DNA of 64,000 bases from an uncultured Nocardioides sp. (GCF_947488515.1 NZ_CANKZF010000001.1:1922001-1986000); one strand, 5' to 3'; counted from the stretch's first letter, positions 51,500 to 60,480 are shown. Notes: generated by a model not told the origin, from the sequence alone. A program made the numbers and translations.

Positions 51500-52108
51500 G
51501 TGGAGACCGAGCTGCAGGCCGACCTGCCGGAGGAGCACGGCGCCGACCTGCTGACCCTGGACGAGCTGACCGAGCGCACGGGCGTCAGCGCGCGCAACGT
51601 GCGGTTCTACGCCTCGCGCGGCCTGGTGCCCTCGCCCGTACGACGCGGCCGCTCGGGCTACTACGGGCCCGACCACGTCGCCCGCCTCGAGCTGGTCCGC
51701 GAGCTGCAGGGCCACGGCTTCACGCTGTCGGCGATCGAGAAGTACGTCGAGCAGATCCCCGCCACCGCCACGCCCTCCGACATCGCCCGCCACCTCTCCC
51801 TGCTCGCACCCGTCACCGGGGACCGCGACGTGGACGTGCCGGGTGGCCTGTCCGGGATGGGCATCTCCCCCGATGCCGCGCAGGCGGTCGCGGAGGTCTA
51901 CGCCGAGCACGGCCGCCAGGTCGCCGAGGAGCTCTCGGAGATCGTGCGCACCAAGGTGTGGCCGCAGTTCCGCGAGGCCGGCTACACCGCCGAGCAGCTG
52001 CGCGAGTTCATCCACCGCCTCAAGCCGCTCACGATCGCCGGCCTGGTGACGGCCTACGAGCAGGCGATCGACGACAGCCATGCGTCGTACGACAGCAGGC
52101 GGCGATGA
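51500..52108 (+). CDS. MerR-family transcriptional regulator
   Basis: 202 residues. N-terminal MerR winged helix (LLTLDELTERTGVSARNVRFYASRGLVPSPVRRGRSGYYGPDHVARLELVRELQGHGFTLSAIEKYVEQI), then a helical effector domain with no Cys or His cluster, so not a metal sensor of the classical kind. GTG 51500 is preceded by GAGAGG at a good distance. Position between fadA and an antiporter suggests control of one or both. Its stop overlaps the antiporter start by 4 nt. Confidence 0.87.
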   Translation: METELQADLPEEHGADLLTLDELTERTGVSARNVRFYASRGLVPSPVRRGRSGYYGPDHVARLELVRELQGHGFTLSAIEKYVEQIPATATPSDIARHLSLLAPVTGDRDVDVPGGLSGMGISPDAAQAVAEVYAEHGRQVAEELSEIVRTKVWPQFREAGYTAEQLREFIHRLKPLTIAGLVTAYEQAIDDSHASYDSRRR

Positions 52109-53439
52109 CCGGGGCGGTGGTCTACCTCCTCTTCGGACTGTCCCTGCTCCTCGCGATCAGCCTGCCCCAGCTCACCCACCGCATCCCGGTCTCCGCGCCG
52201 ATGGTGCTCGTCGGCGTCGGCCTGCTGATCGGCCTGCTGCCGTTCGACGACGCGGTGAGCCTCGATCCGCAGGACCACCGCACCGTCGTCACCCACGTCA
52301 CCGAGTTCACGGTGCTGGTCTCGCTGATGGGCGTCGGGCTGGCCATCGACCGCACCCTCGACCCGAGGTCGTGGCGCTCGTGGCGCACCTGGTCGCCGGT
52401 GTGGCGACTTCTGCTCGTCGCCATGCCGCTGACCATCCTCGGCGTCGCGCTCGTCGGGTGGTGGGTCGCCGGGCTGGCGCCGGCGGTCGCCCTGCTGCTG
52501 GGCGCCGCCCTCGCCCCGACCGACCCGGTGCTGGCCTCCGACGTGCAGGTCGGCGAGCCGCTCACCGACGACGTCGACGGGGGTCCCGAGGACGACGGCG
52601 CGGAGGACCACCGCGACCAGGACGACGACATCCGGTTCGCGCTCACCGCCGAGGCCGGGCTCAACGACGGGCTCGCCTTCCCCTTCGTGCACCTGGCCCT
52701 CCTGCTCATGGCCGGCGGGTTCGGCCTGGCCGACGCCGCCGGTTGGCTGGGCTGGTACCTCGTCGGAAAGATCGTCCTGGGCATCCTGGTGGGACTGATC
52801 GCCGGCTGGCTGCTGGGTCGCCAGGCCTTCCGGGCCCGCAGCGACAAGCTCCGCCTGGCCGACCACGGGGAGCCGATGCTGGCGCTGGCCGCGCTGCTGG
52901 CGGCGTACGGCGCCGCGGAGCTGGTCGGCGGCTACGGCTTCCTCGCCGTCTTCGTGTGTGCGATGAGCCTGCGCGCCTCGCACCACGGTCACTCCTACCA
53001 GCGCGCGATGCACGGAGTGGTGGAGCGCCTCGAACGGCTGATGACCCTGCTCGTGCTGCTGGTCCTCGGGATGGCGATGACCCGCGGCCTCCTCGAGCAT
53101 CTGGACTGGCGCGGCGTGGCCGTGGCGGTGTCCCTCGTCCTCGTCGTGCGACCGCTCGCCGGCTGGGTCGCCGTCGCCGTCCTGCCCCGCGACGAGCGTC
53201 TCGACGGCGGTCTCGACCGGGGCGAGATGGCAGCCGTCGCGTTCTTCGGCGTCCGCGGTGTCGGGTCGCTGTTCTACCTGGCCTACGCCGTGAGCCACGA
53301 GCACGTCCCCGGCGAGGCGTGGCTGTGGTCGACGGTCGCCTTCACGATCATCGTGTCGGTGCTGCTCCACGGCATCACCGCGACACCCGTCATGGCGCGC
53401 CTCGATGCCCGCAGGAAGGCCGCGGCTGCGACGGGATGA
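52105..53439 (+). CDS. cation:proton antiporter (CPA1/NhaP-like)
   Basis: 444 residues with about twelve membrane helices. The ion-binding segment PTDPVLASDVQVG near 135-147 and AEAGLNDGLAFPFVHLAL near 182-199 are the paired motifs of CPA1 exchangers, and FFGVRGVGSLFYLAYAV supplies the conserved Arg region. An acidic insert (DDVDGGPEDDGAEDHRDQDDD) between the two ion-site motifs is unusual and may be a cytosolic sensor loop. It exchanges Na+ or K+ for protons. Coupled to merR by ATGA. Confidence 0.88.
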   Translation: MTGAVVYLLFGLSLLLAISLPQLTHRIPVSAPMVLVGVGLLIGLLPFDDAVSLDPQDHRTVVTHVTEFTVLVSLMGVGLAIDRTLDPRSWRSWRTWSPVWRLLLVAMPLTILGVALVGWWVAGLAPAVALLLGAALAPTDPVLASDVQVGEPLTDDVDGGPEDDGAEDHRDQDDDIRFALTAEAGLNDGLAFPFVHLALLLMAGGFGLADAAGWLGWYLVGKIVLGILVGLIAGWLLGRQAFRARSDKLRLADHGEPMLALAALLAAYGAAELVGGYGFLAVFVCAMSLRASHHGHSYQRAMHGVVERLERLMTLLVLLVLGMAMTRGLLEHLDWRGVAVAVSLVLVVRPLAGWVAVAVLPRDERLDGGLDRGEMAAVAFFGVRGVGSLFYLAYAVSHEHVPGEAWLWSTVAFTIIVSVLLHGITATPVMARLDARRKAAAATG

Positions 53440-53474
53440 GGTTCGCGTGCGGGTCGGCCTGACAGAGTGGAGGC

Positions 53475-54389
53475 ATGGTCACCGTCCTCGTCACCGGCGC
53501 CACCGGCTTCATCGGCCGCCGCCTCGTCCCCGCCCTGCTCGACGCCGGGCACGACGTCCGGGCGATGACCCGGCGACCGGAGTCGTACGACGGCCTGGGC
53601 CAGCCGGTCGGCGCCGACGTGTCGGACCGCGCCTCGCTCGACGAGGCGCTGCGCGGCGTCGACGTGGCGATCTACCTCGTCCACTCCCTCGACGACCCCG
53701 ACTTCGAGCGCAAGGACGCCGAGGCCGCGCGCACCTTCAGCGCCGCGGCCGCCGCGGCGGGGGTGAAGCAGATCGTCTACATGGGCGGGCTCGGCGACGA
53801 CGACCAGCACCTGTCGGCCCACCTGCGGTCGCGGCGCGAGGTGGAGGAGCTGCTCGGCGGCGACGGCGTGCCCGTGACGGTGCTGCGGGCGGCGATCGTC
53901 GTCGGCCACGGCGGCATCTCCTGGGAGCTCACCCGGCAGCTGGTCAAGAACCTGCCGGCGATGGTCGTGCCCAAGTGGGTCGGCACGCGCACCCAGCCCA
54001 TCTCGATCGACGACGTGGTGCGCTACCTCGCCGGGGTCGTCGACCACCCCGACGCCCTCGGCCGGGTCTTCGAGATCGGCGGGCCCGACCAGCTCACCTA
54101 CCGGGAGATGCTGCTGGTCGCCAACGAGGAGAGCGACGGACGCCAGATCCCTATCGTGGTCCTGCCGCTGCTCACGCCCCGCCTGTCGTCGTACTGGCTG
54201 GCGCTGGTCACCGACGTCGACGTCACGACCGGGCGCAACCTCATCGACTCGATGTCCACCGAGGTGGTCGTGCGCGACACGTCGATCCGCGACGTGGTGC
54301 CCGGGGAGCCGCTGTCCTACCGCGAGTCCGTTCGCCGTGCGCTGGCCGATCGGGCCGCCGAGCAGCGCGGGTCAGAAGAGCAGGGGTAG
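53475..54389 (+). CDS. NAD(P)H-binding atypical SDR protein
   Basis: 304 residues. Rossmann loop LVTGATGFIGRRLVPAL at the start; GVKQIVYMGGLGDDDQHLSAHLRSRREVE in place of a YxxxK catalytic pair, as in atypical SDR and NmrA-like proteins; C-terminal substrate domain with EIGGPDQLTYREML. It resembles the NAD(P)-binding half of DUF2867-type proteins. Function unknown; redox sensor or ubiquinone-type accessory are options. Its last 18 nt overlap the convergent protease gene. Confidence 0.82.
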   Translation: MVTVLVTGATGFIGRRLVPALLDAGHDVRAMTRRPESYDGLGQPVGADVSDRASLDEALRGVDVAIYLVHSLDDPDFERKDAEAARTFSAAAAAAGVKQIVYMGGLGDDDQHLSAHLRSRREVEELLGGDGVPVTVLRAAIVVGHGGISWELTRQLVKNLPAMVVPKWVGTRTQPISIDDVVRYLAGVVDHPDALGRVFEIGGPDQLTYREMLLVANEESDGRQIPIVVLPLLTPRLSSYWLALVTDVDVTTGRNLIDSMSTEVVVRDTSIRDVVPGEPLSYRESVRRALADRAAEQRGSEEQG

Positions 54390-55058
54390 CAGGAACAGCA
54401 TCGACAGCGACCACGTGATGTGGGTCAGGATCGGTGCGAGGATCCCGCCGCTGGCCCGTCGCTCGAGACCGCAGACCGTGCCGAGCAGCACGGCGGCGAA
54501 GGCGAGCATCACGTTGCCGGTCGCGAGCGTGGCGACGACGTAGGCGATCGTCGTCCAGAGCACCGGGTGGCGCGGGATCGCGGCATACATCGCGCCGCGG
54601 AAGAACAGCTCCTCGGCGATGCCGTTGACGAACGTGATGGCTGCGAGCAGGATGAGCGAGCCCTGGTCGGCGTACTCCAGCACGCTGCTGACGTAGGTGG
54701 CGAGCGGGTCGATCTCGCGCACGACGAGCGCGCCGAGGACGAAGATCCCGACGAGCAGCAGGCCGAGCAGGATGGGCGCAAGGATCGGCCGGACGAAGAC
54801 CTCGCCGTCGCCGGCGATGCGGCCGAGGTGCAGCCGTCCGGAGAGGAAGGCGCCCGCAGCCCAGACCCCGGCGAGCACGACGGCCGCGACGTAGAACGCG
54901 TTGCCGCCGGGCTCGAGCCGCAGCGACCAGCCGAGCACGGCGGCGCCGACCAGCACCACGATCGCGGCGACCACCTGCCGACGTCGGAACGCCTCTGGGG
55001 TGTCGCGCTGGTCGCGCGGGACGACGTCCCACAGCGATCGCTGGATGAAGGAGCGCAT
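54372..55058 (-). CDS. CPBP-family intramembrane glutamic endopeptidase
   Basis: 228 residues, about seven membrane helices. The active-site motif AEELFFRGAMY (EExxxR) near 145-155 and the late His in PILTHITWSLSM match CPBP (Abi/Rce1-like) proteases. The family includes CAAX-type enzymes and proteins that process or confer immunity to bacteriocins; which applies here is unknown. Converges with the SDR gene. Confidence 0.87.
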   Translation of the reverse strand: MRSFIQRSLWDVVPRDQRDTPEAFRRRQVVAAIVVLVGAAVLGWSLRLEPGGNAFYVAAVVLAGVWAAGAFLSGRLHLGRIAGDGEVFVRPILAPILLGLLLVGIFVLGALVVREIDPLATYVSSVLEYADQGSLILLAAITFVNGIAEELFFRGAMYAAIPRHPVLWTTIAYVVATLATGNVMLAFAAVLLGTVCGLERRASGGILAPILTHITWSLSMLFLLPLLF

Positions 55059-55082
55059 GCGAGTCAGCCTAGGAGGACGTCT

Positions 55083-56150
55083 CTAGGACCCCACCCGCAG
55101 GAGCTCGCGGACCCGCGGGATGACTTCCTCGCCGTAGAGGCGCACGGACTCCATCCGCTGGTCGTGCGGCAGCGAGCCGACGGAGTACTTCAGCTGGAAG
55201 CGGCTCAGGCCGAGCATCTTGGCCCCCCACGCGATCTTCTGCGCGACCGTCTCCGGGGAGCCGACGAACAGCGCGCCCTCCTTGGAGGCCGCCTGCTCGA
55301 ACTGGATGCGGGAGTACGGCGGCCAACCGCGCTCACGACCGATGCGGGTGTAGAGCTCGGCCTGGTGCGGGTAGAGCTGCTCGCGGGCCTGCTCGTCGGT
55401 GGCTGCCACGTGACCCGGGGAGTGCATGCCGATCGGCAGCTCGGGCAGCTCCATCCGGCCGAGCGCCTCGCGGTAGAGGTCGGCGAGCTGGACGAAGCCC
55501 GCCGGGGAGCCGCCGATGACGGCGAGCATCAGCGGCATGCCGTACTGCGCGGCACGCACGACCGACTGCGGCGTGCCGCCGACGCCGATCCAGGCGGGCA
55601 CGCGGCCGGCCGCGGTGGTCGGGTAGACCCGCTGGTCGACCAGTGGCGGGCGGACGGTGCCCTCCCACGACACGGGACCCTCGTCCTGGAGCGCGGCGAA
55701 CAGGTCGAGCTTCTCGGCGAAGAGCCGGTCGTAGTCGGACAGCTCGAGCCCGAAGAGCCCGAACGACTCGATGAACGACCCGCGGCCCAGCTGGACCTCG
55801 GCGCGACCGTTGCTCACCGCGTCGAGGGTGGCGAAGCGCTGGTAGACCCGGATCGGGTCGTCGGAGGACAGCACCGTGACACCGGTGCCGAGCCGGATCC
55901 GCTCGGTCTGCCCGGCGATCGCGGCGAGCACGACGTCGGGCGCCGAGATGGCGTAGTCGGGGCGGTGGTGCTCGCCCAGGCCGATGTAGTCGACGCCGAC
56001 GCGGTCCGCGAGCACCGCCTCCGCGACGGTCTGCCGCAGGGTCTCGGCGTGGTTCGCCGGCGCGTCGTCGAGCGGGGCGTCGCCGAACGTGTCGAGTCCC
56101 AGCGTGGGGTGCTCGCGCGTGCCGAGCACGGAGAAGTCGAAGTCAGGCAT
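55083..56150 (-). CDS. LLM-class flavin-dependent oxidoreductase
   Basis: 355 residues, luciferase-like TIM barrel. DYIGLGEHHRPDYAISAPDVVLAAIAGQTERIRLGTGVTVL, VSNGRAEVQLGRGSFIESF and PAWIGVGGTPQSVVRAA are typical. The C-terminal KMLGLSRFQLKYSVGSLPHDQRMESVRLYGEEVIPRVRELL closes the domain. Uses FMN or F420; substrate unknown. ATG 56150 starts the recognisable fold (MPDFDFSVLGT). Confidence 0.87.
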   Translation of the reverse strand: MPDFDFSVLGTREHPTLGLDTFGDAPLDDAPANHAETLRQTVAEAVLADRVGVDYIGLGEHHRPDYAISAPDVVLAAIAGQTERIRLGTGVTVLSSDDPIRVYQRFATLDAVSNGRAEVQLGRGSFIESFGLFGLELSDYDRLFAEKLDLFAALQDEGPVSWEGTVRPPLVDQRVYPTTAAGRVPAWIGVGGTPQSVVRAAQYGMPLMLAVIGGSPAGFVQLADLYREALGRMELPELPIGMHSPGHVAATDEQAREQLYPHQAELYTRIGRERGWPPYSRIQFEQAASKEGALFVGSPETVAQKIAWGAKMLGLSRFQLKYSVGSLPHDQRMESVRLYGEEVIPRVRELLRVGS

Positions 56151-56236
56151 CGGTCCCGCCCTCCTGGTTGGTTGAAGGGTGAACGACCGCCGGGGGTCCG
56201 GCATTCCGCGGGCCGCCGGAGGGCCTCGGACGTCGC

Positions 56237-56273
56237 ACTGGCCCTTGAGTCTCCCAGAGACTCAAGGGCCAGT
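56237..56273 (-). terminator. second of two tandem terminators after the DEAD-box gene
   Basis: 17-bp arms ACTGGCCCTTGAGTCTC (56237-56253) and complement (56257-56273) with a 3-nt loop CCA: a perfect stem. Both stop-site hairpins share the TGAGTCTC core. Confidence 0.8.
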
Positions 56274-56302
56274 ACGGGTGGATCGGGGCCGCCGATGGGC
56301 GT

Positions 56303-56321
56303 TGAGTCTCTCGGAGACTCA
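56303..56321 (-). terminator. first of two tandem terminators after the DEAD-box gene
   Basis: TGAGTCTC (56303-56310), loop TCG, GAGACTCA (56314-56321), beginning 17 nt past the helicase stop. Shorter relative of the hairpin at 56237. Confidence 0.7.
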
Positions 56322-56337
56322 GTGGCGAGTACGCCGG

Positions 56338-57861
56338 TCAGCGACCGCGGCTGAACGACGCGGCGCTGTGGCCGCCGCTGCGGGACTGGCCACCCTGGCC
56401 ACCGCCCTGACCGCCGCCCTGGCCGCCGCGACGACGGCGGTTGCCGCCGCCACCCTGGCCGCCGGAGCCGCCCTGGCCGCCGCCCTGGCCGCCACCCTGG
56501 CCGCCACCGGAGCGCCGACGCTGGCCGCCACCGGTGGACGACCCGCTGGGGGTCTCACTGGTGTAGCTGGTCGGGTTGCCCCGACGCGACTGGCCGTTGG
56601 TCTGGCCCTGGCTGCGGGCGCGCTTGCGCTGGGCGTTGGCGCCGGTCGAACGACCGCCGCCACCCGAGGTGGGCACCTCGACGACGAGGCCACCGGGGGT
56701 GCTGCGCTCACCCGGGGCGAGCTGGACGAGCATGGGGTGGCCGGGGCCGTTGACCTTGGTGGTGGTCGGCTTGATGCCGGCCAGACGCGTCAGGTCGCGC
56801 ACGTCGCGCACCTGCTCGTCGGTCATCAGGGTGATGACGGTGCCCTCGGCGCCGGCGCGGGCCGTACGCCCGGAGCGGTGCAGGTAGGCCTTGTGCTCGA
56901 CCGGCGGGTCGGCGTGGACGACGAGCGAGACGTCGTCGACGTGGATGCCGCGGGCCGCGATGTCGGTCGCGACCAGGGTGGTGGCGCTCCCGGAGTGGAA
57001 GGCCTCCATGTTGCGGGTGCGGGCGTTCTGCGACAGGTTGCCGTGCAGGTCGACCGTGGGCACGCCGCTCTTGTTGAGCTGGCGGGCGAGCGCCTTGGCG
57101 CCGTGCTTGGTGCGGGTGAAGACCACCGTGCGACCGGGTGCGCTGGTCAGGTCGACCAGGACCGGCACCCGCTGCTCGCGGCTGAGGTGCAGCACGTGGT
57201 GGTGCATCGTGGCGACCGGCGACTGCGCCGAGTCGGCCTCGTGCGTCATCGGCTTGTCGAGGTAGCGCTTCACCAGCACGTCGATCGCCTTGTCGAGGGT
57301 GGCGGAGAACAGCATCCGCTGGCCCTGCCGGGGCGTCTTGTCCATGATCCGGCGCACGCCGGGCAGGAAGCCGAGGTCGGCCATGTGGTCGGCCTCGTCG
57401 AGGATGGTGACCTCGACGGCGGAGAGGTCCGCGTAGCCCTGGCCCATCAGGTCCTCGAGGCGACCGGGGCAGGCGATGACGATGTCGACGCCCTTCTTCA
57501 GCGCGGTGACCTGCGGGTTCTGGCCGACGCCGCCGAAGACGGTGCGTGTCGTCAGGCCGGCGGCCTTGGCGAGAGGGGCGAGGGAGGCCTCGATCTGACC
57601 GACGAGCTCGCGCGTCGGGGCCAGGATGAGGGCGCGCGGCTTGCGCGGCATGGCCGGCAGCTTGCTGGCGTCGAGGCGGGCGACCAGCGGGAGGAGGAAG
57701 GCGTACGTCTTGCCGGAGCCGGTGCGGCCACGGCCGAGGACGTCGCGACCGGCGAGGCTGTCGGGCAGCGTCGCGGCCTGGATCGGAGTGGGAGTGGTGA
57801 TGCCCTGCTGCTCCAGGATCTGGGCAAGCGAAGCGGGCACGCCGAGTTCGGCGAAGGTCAT
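56338..57861 (-). CDS. DEAD-box RNA helicase with Gly/Gln/Arg-rich tail
   Basis: 507 residues. Q motif ITTPTPIQAATLP, motif I GRTGSGKT near 53, Ia PTRELVGQ, II DEAD (LDEADHMADLGF), III SAT, V ATDIAARGIHVDD and VI HRSGRTARAG are all present. Residues ~390-507 are low complexity: basic and Ser-rich, then repeated GGGQ units broken by NRRRRGG. Such tails bind RNA and can drive condensate formation. Probably unwinds RNA or helps ribosome/RNA turnover at low temperature. Long 5' region (about 250 nt) upstream. Ends in two tandem hairpins. Confidence 0.93.
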   Translation of the reverse strand: MTFAELGVPASLAQILEQQGITTPTPIQAATLPDSLAGRDVLGRGRTGSGKTYAFLLPLVARLDASKLPAMPRKPRALILAPTRELVGQIEASLAPLAKAAGLTTRTVFGGVGQNPQVTALKKGVDIVIACPGRLEDLMGQGYADLSAVEVTILDEADHMADLGFLPGVRRIMDKTPRQGQRMLFSATLDKAIDVLVKRYLDKPMTHEADSAQSPVATMHHHVLHLSREQRVPVLVDLTSAPGRTVVFTRTKHGAKALARQLNKSGVPTVDLHGNLSQNARTRNMEAFHSGSATTLVATDIAARGIHVDDVSLVVHADPPVEHKAYLHRSGRTARAGAEGTVITLMTDEQVRDVRDLTRLAGIKPTTTKVNGPGHPMLVQLAPGERSTPGGLVVEVPTSGGGGRSTGANAQRKRARSQGQTNGQSRRGNPTSYTSETPSGSSTGGGQRRRSGGGQGGGQGGGQGGSGGQGGGGNRRRRGGQGGGQGGGQGGQSRSGGHSAASFSRGR

Positions 57862-58113
57862 GTGAGTTGCTTTCGGTAGGCGTCTCGCCACCGTGAGCCG
57901 CTTGCCCCGAAAATCCGGGTGGCGCTGCGGCGTACGTGCCTCAAGTGCTGAGGAAGGGTGTCGCATCTGCAGCGACGACCTGCGCCCGGGGCAAGACCGG
58001 CCGGGCGACTGTGGGCACAACGCTAGCGGTACGGGAGGTGTTCCCGTGAATTGCGTGACGTGTGAGCCCCGACTCAGCCTGCCCCAGGCACAGGTCGCGA
58101 CACCCTCCTCGGG
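57862..58113 (-). other. non-coding region between arsI/cadI and the DEAD-box gene
   Basis: 252 nt with no gene. A short hairpin ACGGGA/TCCCGT at 58031-58047 could end the arsI/cadI transcript. The remainder is probably promoter and a long untranslated leader for the helicase gene, as is common for DEAD-box genes. I see no known riboswitch. Confidence 0.5.
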
Positions 58114-58554
58114 TCAGGCACAGCAGGGCTGGGCGTCCCCGGTCAGGTGCTCGCGCGACTCCTCGACCACCACGTCGGCCGGTCCGGTCAGGTCGTCGGT
58201 GATCGTGTAGACCTCCCAGCGCTCGCCGTCCGGCGTGCCCTGCACCCAGAACTTGTCCTGCTTGGCGTAGCAGCACGTGGTGTCGCGCTCCTCCGTCGTC
58301 GCGAGGCCCGCCGCGGCGAGGCGAGTCAGCTCGGTGTCGACGGTGTCGACGTCCTCCACCTCGACGCCGAGGTGGTTGATGCTGCCGCCGTGGCCGGGGT
58401 TCTCGATGAGGACGAGCTTGAGCGGCGGCTGCGCGACGGCGAAGTTGGCGTAGCCCGGCCGGACCTTGTGGGGCTCGGCGCCGAAGAGCGTGGAGTAGAA
58501 GGCGATCGACGTCTCGAGGTCGTCGACGTTGAGGGCGAGCTGCAGGCGGGACAT
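58114..58554 (-). CDS. ArsI/CadI-family VOC metalloenzyme (arsenic/cadmium responsive)
   Basis: 146 residues. VOC fold (LQLALNVDDLETSIAFYSTLFGAEPHKVRPGYANFAV) with His in SINHLGVEVEDVD and the vicinal Cys pair in RDTTCCYAKQDKFWV that marks the ArsI/CadI group, plus a C-terminal CCA. ArsI breaks the carbon-arsenic bond of trivalent organoarsenicals; CadI is the cadmium-induced homologue of mycobacteria. Divergent from arsR with a shared operator region, so metalloid-inducible. ATG 58554 starts the domain. Confidence 0.87.
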   Translation of the reverse strand: MSRLQLALNVDDLETSIAFYSTLFGAEPHKVRPGYANFAVAQPPLKLVLIENPGHGGSINHLGVEVEDVDTVDTELTRLAAAGLATTEERDTTCCYAKQDKFWVQGTPDGERWEVYTITDDLTGPADVVVEESREHLTGDAQPCCA

Positions 58555-58569
58555 GGTGGCGCTCCGTTC

Positions 58570-58625
58570 ATATTGATGGTTGTCGATGTATTGAGATTGC
58601 ACCACGCATCGACATCTGTCAATAT
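58570..58625. promoter_or_regulatory. paired ArsR operators between arsI/cadI and arsR
   Basis: ATATTGATGGTTGTCGATG (58570-58588) and CATCGACATCTGTCAATAT (58607-58625) are inverted copies with 15 of 19 bases matching, 18 nt apart in an AT-rich island. Each lies close to one start codon, so each operator would control one direction. Confidence 0.75.
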
Positions 58626-58631
58626 TGATCT

Positions 58632-58988
58632 GTGTCGAAGTCTGAGCTGACCCTCACCCCCGTCGAGACGGTCGCGTGCTGCTCCCCCCTGGTCCGGGAG
58701 CCGCTGTCGGCCGACCGCGCCGATCGCGTGGTGCCGCTGCTCAAGGCGCTCGCCGACCCGGTCCGGCTGCGGCTGGTCTCGATCGTGGCGGCGAGCGAAG
58801 GCGGCGAGGCCTGCGTCTGCGACCTCAACGACGCCTTCGACCTGTCCCAGCCCACCATCAGCCACCACCTGAAGGTGTTGCACGAGGCCGGGCTCCTCGA
58901 CCGCACCAAGCGTGGCGTCTGGGTCTACTACGCCGTCCGCCGCGACGTCCTGGCGGACGTGGCGACCCTCATCGGCGGCAGCGCATGA
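58632..58988 (+). CDS. arsR: ArsR-family metalloid-responsive repressor
   Basis: 118 residues. Winged helix with PLLKALADPVRLRLVSIVAASEGGEACVCDLNDAFDLSQPTISHHLKVLHEAGLLDRTKRGVWVYYAV. The alpha-3 Cys pair CVCDL is the classic As(III) site; CC at residues 16-17 may add ligands, as in actinobacterial ArsR proteins. Arsenite binding releases the repressor. GTG 58632 sits only 6 nt past the operator. Stop overlaps acr3 (ATGA). Confidence 0.92.
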   Translation: MSKSELTLTPVETVACCSPLVREPLSADRADRVVPLLKALADPVRLRLVSIVAASEGGEACVCDLNDAFDLSQPTISHHLKVLHEAGLLDRTKRGVWVYYAVRRDVLADVATLIGGSA

Positions 58989-60076
58989 GCGAGGGTGCTC
59001 CGGCACGACTCTCCACCCTCGACCGCTTCCTGCCGCTGTGGATCGGCCTGGCGATGGTCGCCGGGCTGGTGCTCGGTCGAGTGGTCCCGGGACTGGACGA
59101 CGCGCTCTCCGCCGTGGAGGTCGACGGGATCTCGCTGCCGATCGCGATCGGCCTGCTGGTGATGATGTATCCCGTCCTGGCCAAGGTGCGCTACGACCGC
59201 CTCGACACCGTCACCTCCGACCGACGCATGCTGGTCGCGTCGCTCGTCCTCAACTGGGTGGTGGGGCCGGCGTTGATGTTCACGCTCGCCTGGCTGATGC
59301 TGCCGGACCTGCCGGCCTACCGCACGGGCCTCATCATCGTCGGCCTCGCCCGGTGCATCGCGATGGTCATCATCTGGAACGACCTCGCGTGCGGCGACCG
59401 GGAGGCGGCCGCCGTCCTGGTGGCGCTCAACTCGGTGTTCCAGGTGATCGCCTTCGCCGGCCTGGGCTGGTTCTACCTCGAGGCGCTGCCCGCCTGGCTC
59501 GGCCTCCCGGGCGCCGCCCTCGACGTGTCCGCCTGGCAGATCGCGAAGTCGGTGCTGGTGTTCCTCGGTGTGCCCCTGCTCCTCGGCTGGCTGTCGCGCA
59601 CGTACGGCGAACGCGTCCGCGGTCGCGAGTGGTACGAGTCGACGTTCCTCCCGCGGGTCGGGCCCTGGGCGCTGATCGGGCTGCTCTTCACGATCGTCGT
59701 CCTGTTCGCCCTGCAGGGCGAGCAGGTCACGAGCCGGCCGCTCGACGTGGCGCGCATCGCCCTGCCCCTGCTGGCCTACTTCGCGCTGATGTGGGGCGGC
59801 GGCTTCCTGCTCGGCCGCGGGCTCGGGATGACCTACGAGCGCACCACGACGCTCGCCTTCACCGCAGCCGGCAACAACTTCGAGCTGGCCATCGCCGTCG
59901 CCATCGCGACCTTCGGGGTGACGTCCGGGCAAGCCCTCGCCGGCGTCGTCGGCCCGCTGATCGAGGTGCCCGTGCTGGTGGCCCTCGTCTACGTCAGCCT
60001 CGCGCTGCGTGACCGCTTCGACCGGCCCGCCCCCACCCCACTCGCCACGCAGGACCACGAGGAGAACGCCCGATGA
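58985..60076 (+). CDS. acr3: ACR3-family arsenite efflux permease
   Basis: 363 residues, ten membrane helices. The essential Cys lies in GLARCIAMVIIWNDLACGD near 110-125 (two Cys), and TAAGNNFELAIAVAIATFG near 300 holds the conserved NN/E region. Exports As(III) using the proton gradient. Middle gene of arsR-acr3-arsC, coupled by 4-nt overlaps on both sides. Confidence 0.93.
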   Translation: MSEGAPARLSTLDRFLPLWIGLAMVAGLVLGRVVPGLDDALSAVEVDGISLPIAIGLLVMMYPVLAKVRYDRLDTVTSDRRMLVASLVLNWVVGPALMFTLAWLMLPDLPAYRTGLIIVGLARCIAMVIIWNDLACGDREAAAVLVALNSVFQVIAFAGLGWFYLEALPAWLGLPGAALDVSAWQIAKSVLVFLGVPLLLGWLSRTYGERVRGREWYESTFLPRVGPWALIGLLFTIVVLFALQGEQVTSRPLDVARIALPLLAYFALMWGGGFLLGRGLGMTYERTTTLAFTAAGNNFELAIAVAIATFGVTSGQALAGVVGPLIEVPVLVALVYVSLALRDRFDRPAPTPLATQDHEENAR

Positions 60077-60480
60077 CCGACACCCCCACCGTCCTCTTCG
60101 TCTGCGTCCACAACGCCGGCCGCTCGCAGATGGCCGCCGGCTGGCTCAGGCACCTCGCGGGTGACCGGGTCGAGGTGCTCTCGGCCGGCTCGGCTCCGGC
60201 CGGGACGGTCAACCCGGTCGCCGTGGCGGCCATGGCCGAGGTCGGCATCGACATCGCCGCCCAGCAGCCGAAGCTCCTCAGCGACACGGCCGTGAAGGCC
60301 TCCGACGTCGTCATCACGATGGGCTGCGGCGACGCCTGCCCGTTCTACCCGGGCAAGCGCTACGAGGACTGGCAGCTCGACGACCCGGCCGGACAGGGGC
60401 TCGAGGCGGTGCGCCCGATCCGTGACGAGATCCGGCGTCGTGTCGAGGAGCTCCTCGAGTCGCTCGCACTGCCTCGGTGA
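60073..60480 (+). CDS. arsC: arsenate reductase, low-molecular-weight phosphatase type
   Basis: 135 residues. P-loop with nucleophile Cys in CVHNAGRS near 11-18 and a second redox site in GCGDACPFYPGKRYEDW near 84-100 (two Cys), as in thioredoxin-linked ArsC. It turns As(V) into As(III) for export by ACR3. The TGA stop (60478-60480) is the first part of a dispersed repeat that fills the gap to lacI. Confidence 0.92.
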   Translation: MTDTPTVLFVCVHNAGRSQMAAGWLRHLAGDRVEVLSAGSAPAGTVNPVAVAAMAEVGIDIAAQQPKLLSDTAVKASDVVITMGCGDACPFYPGKRYEDWQLDDPAGQGLEAVRPIRDEIRRRVEELLESLALPR

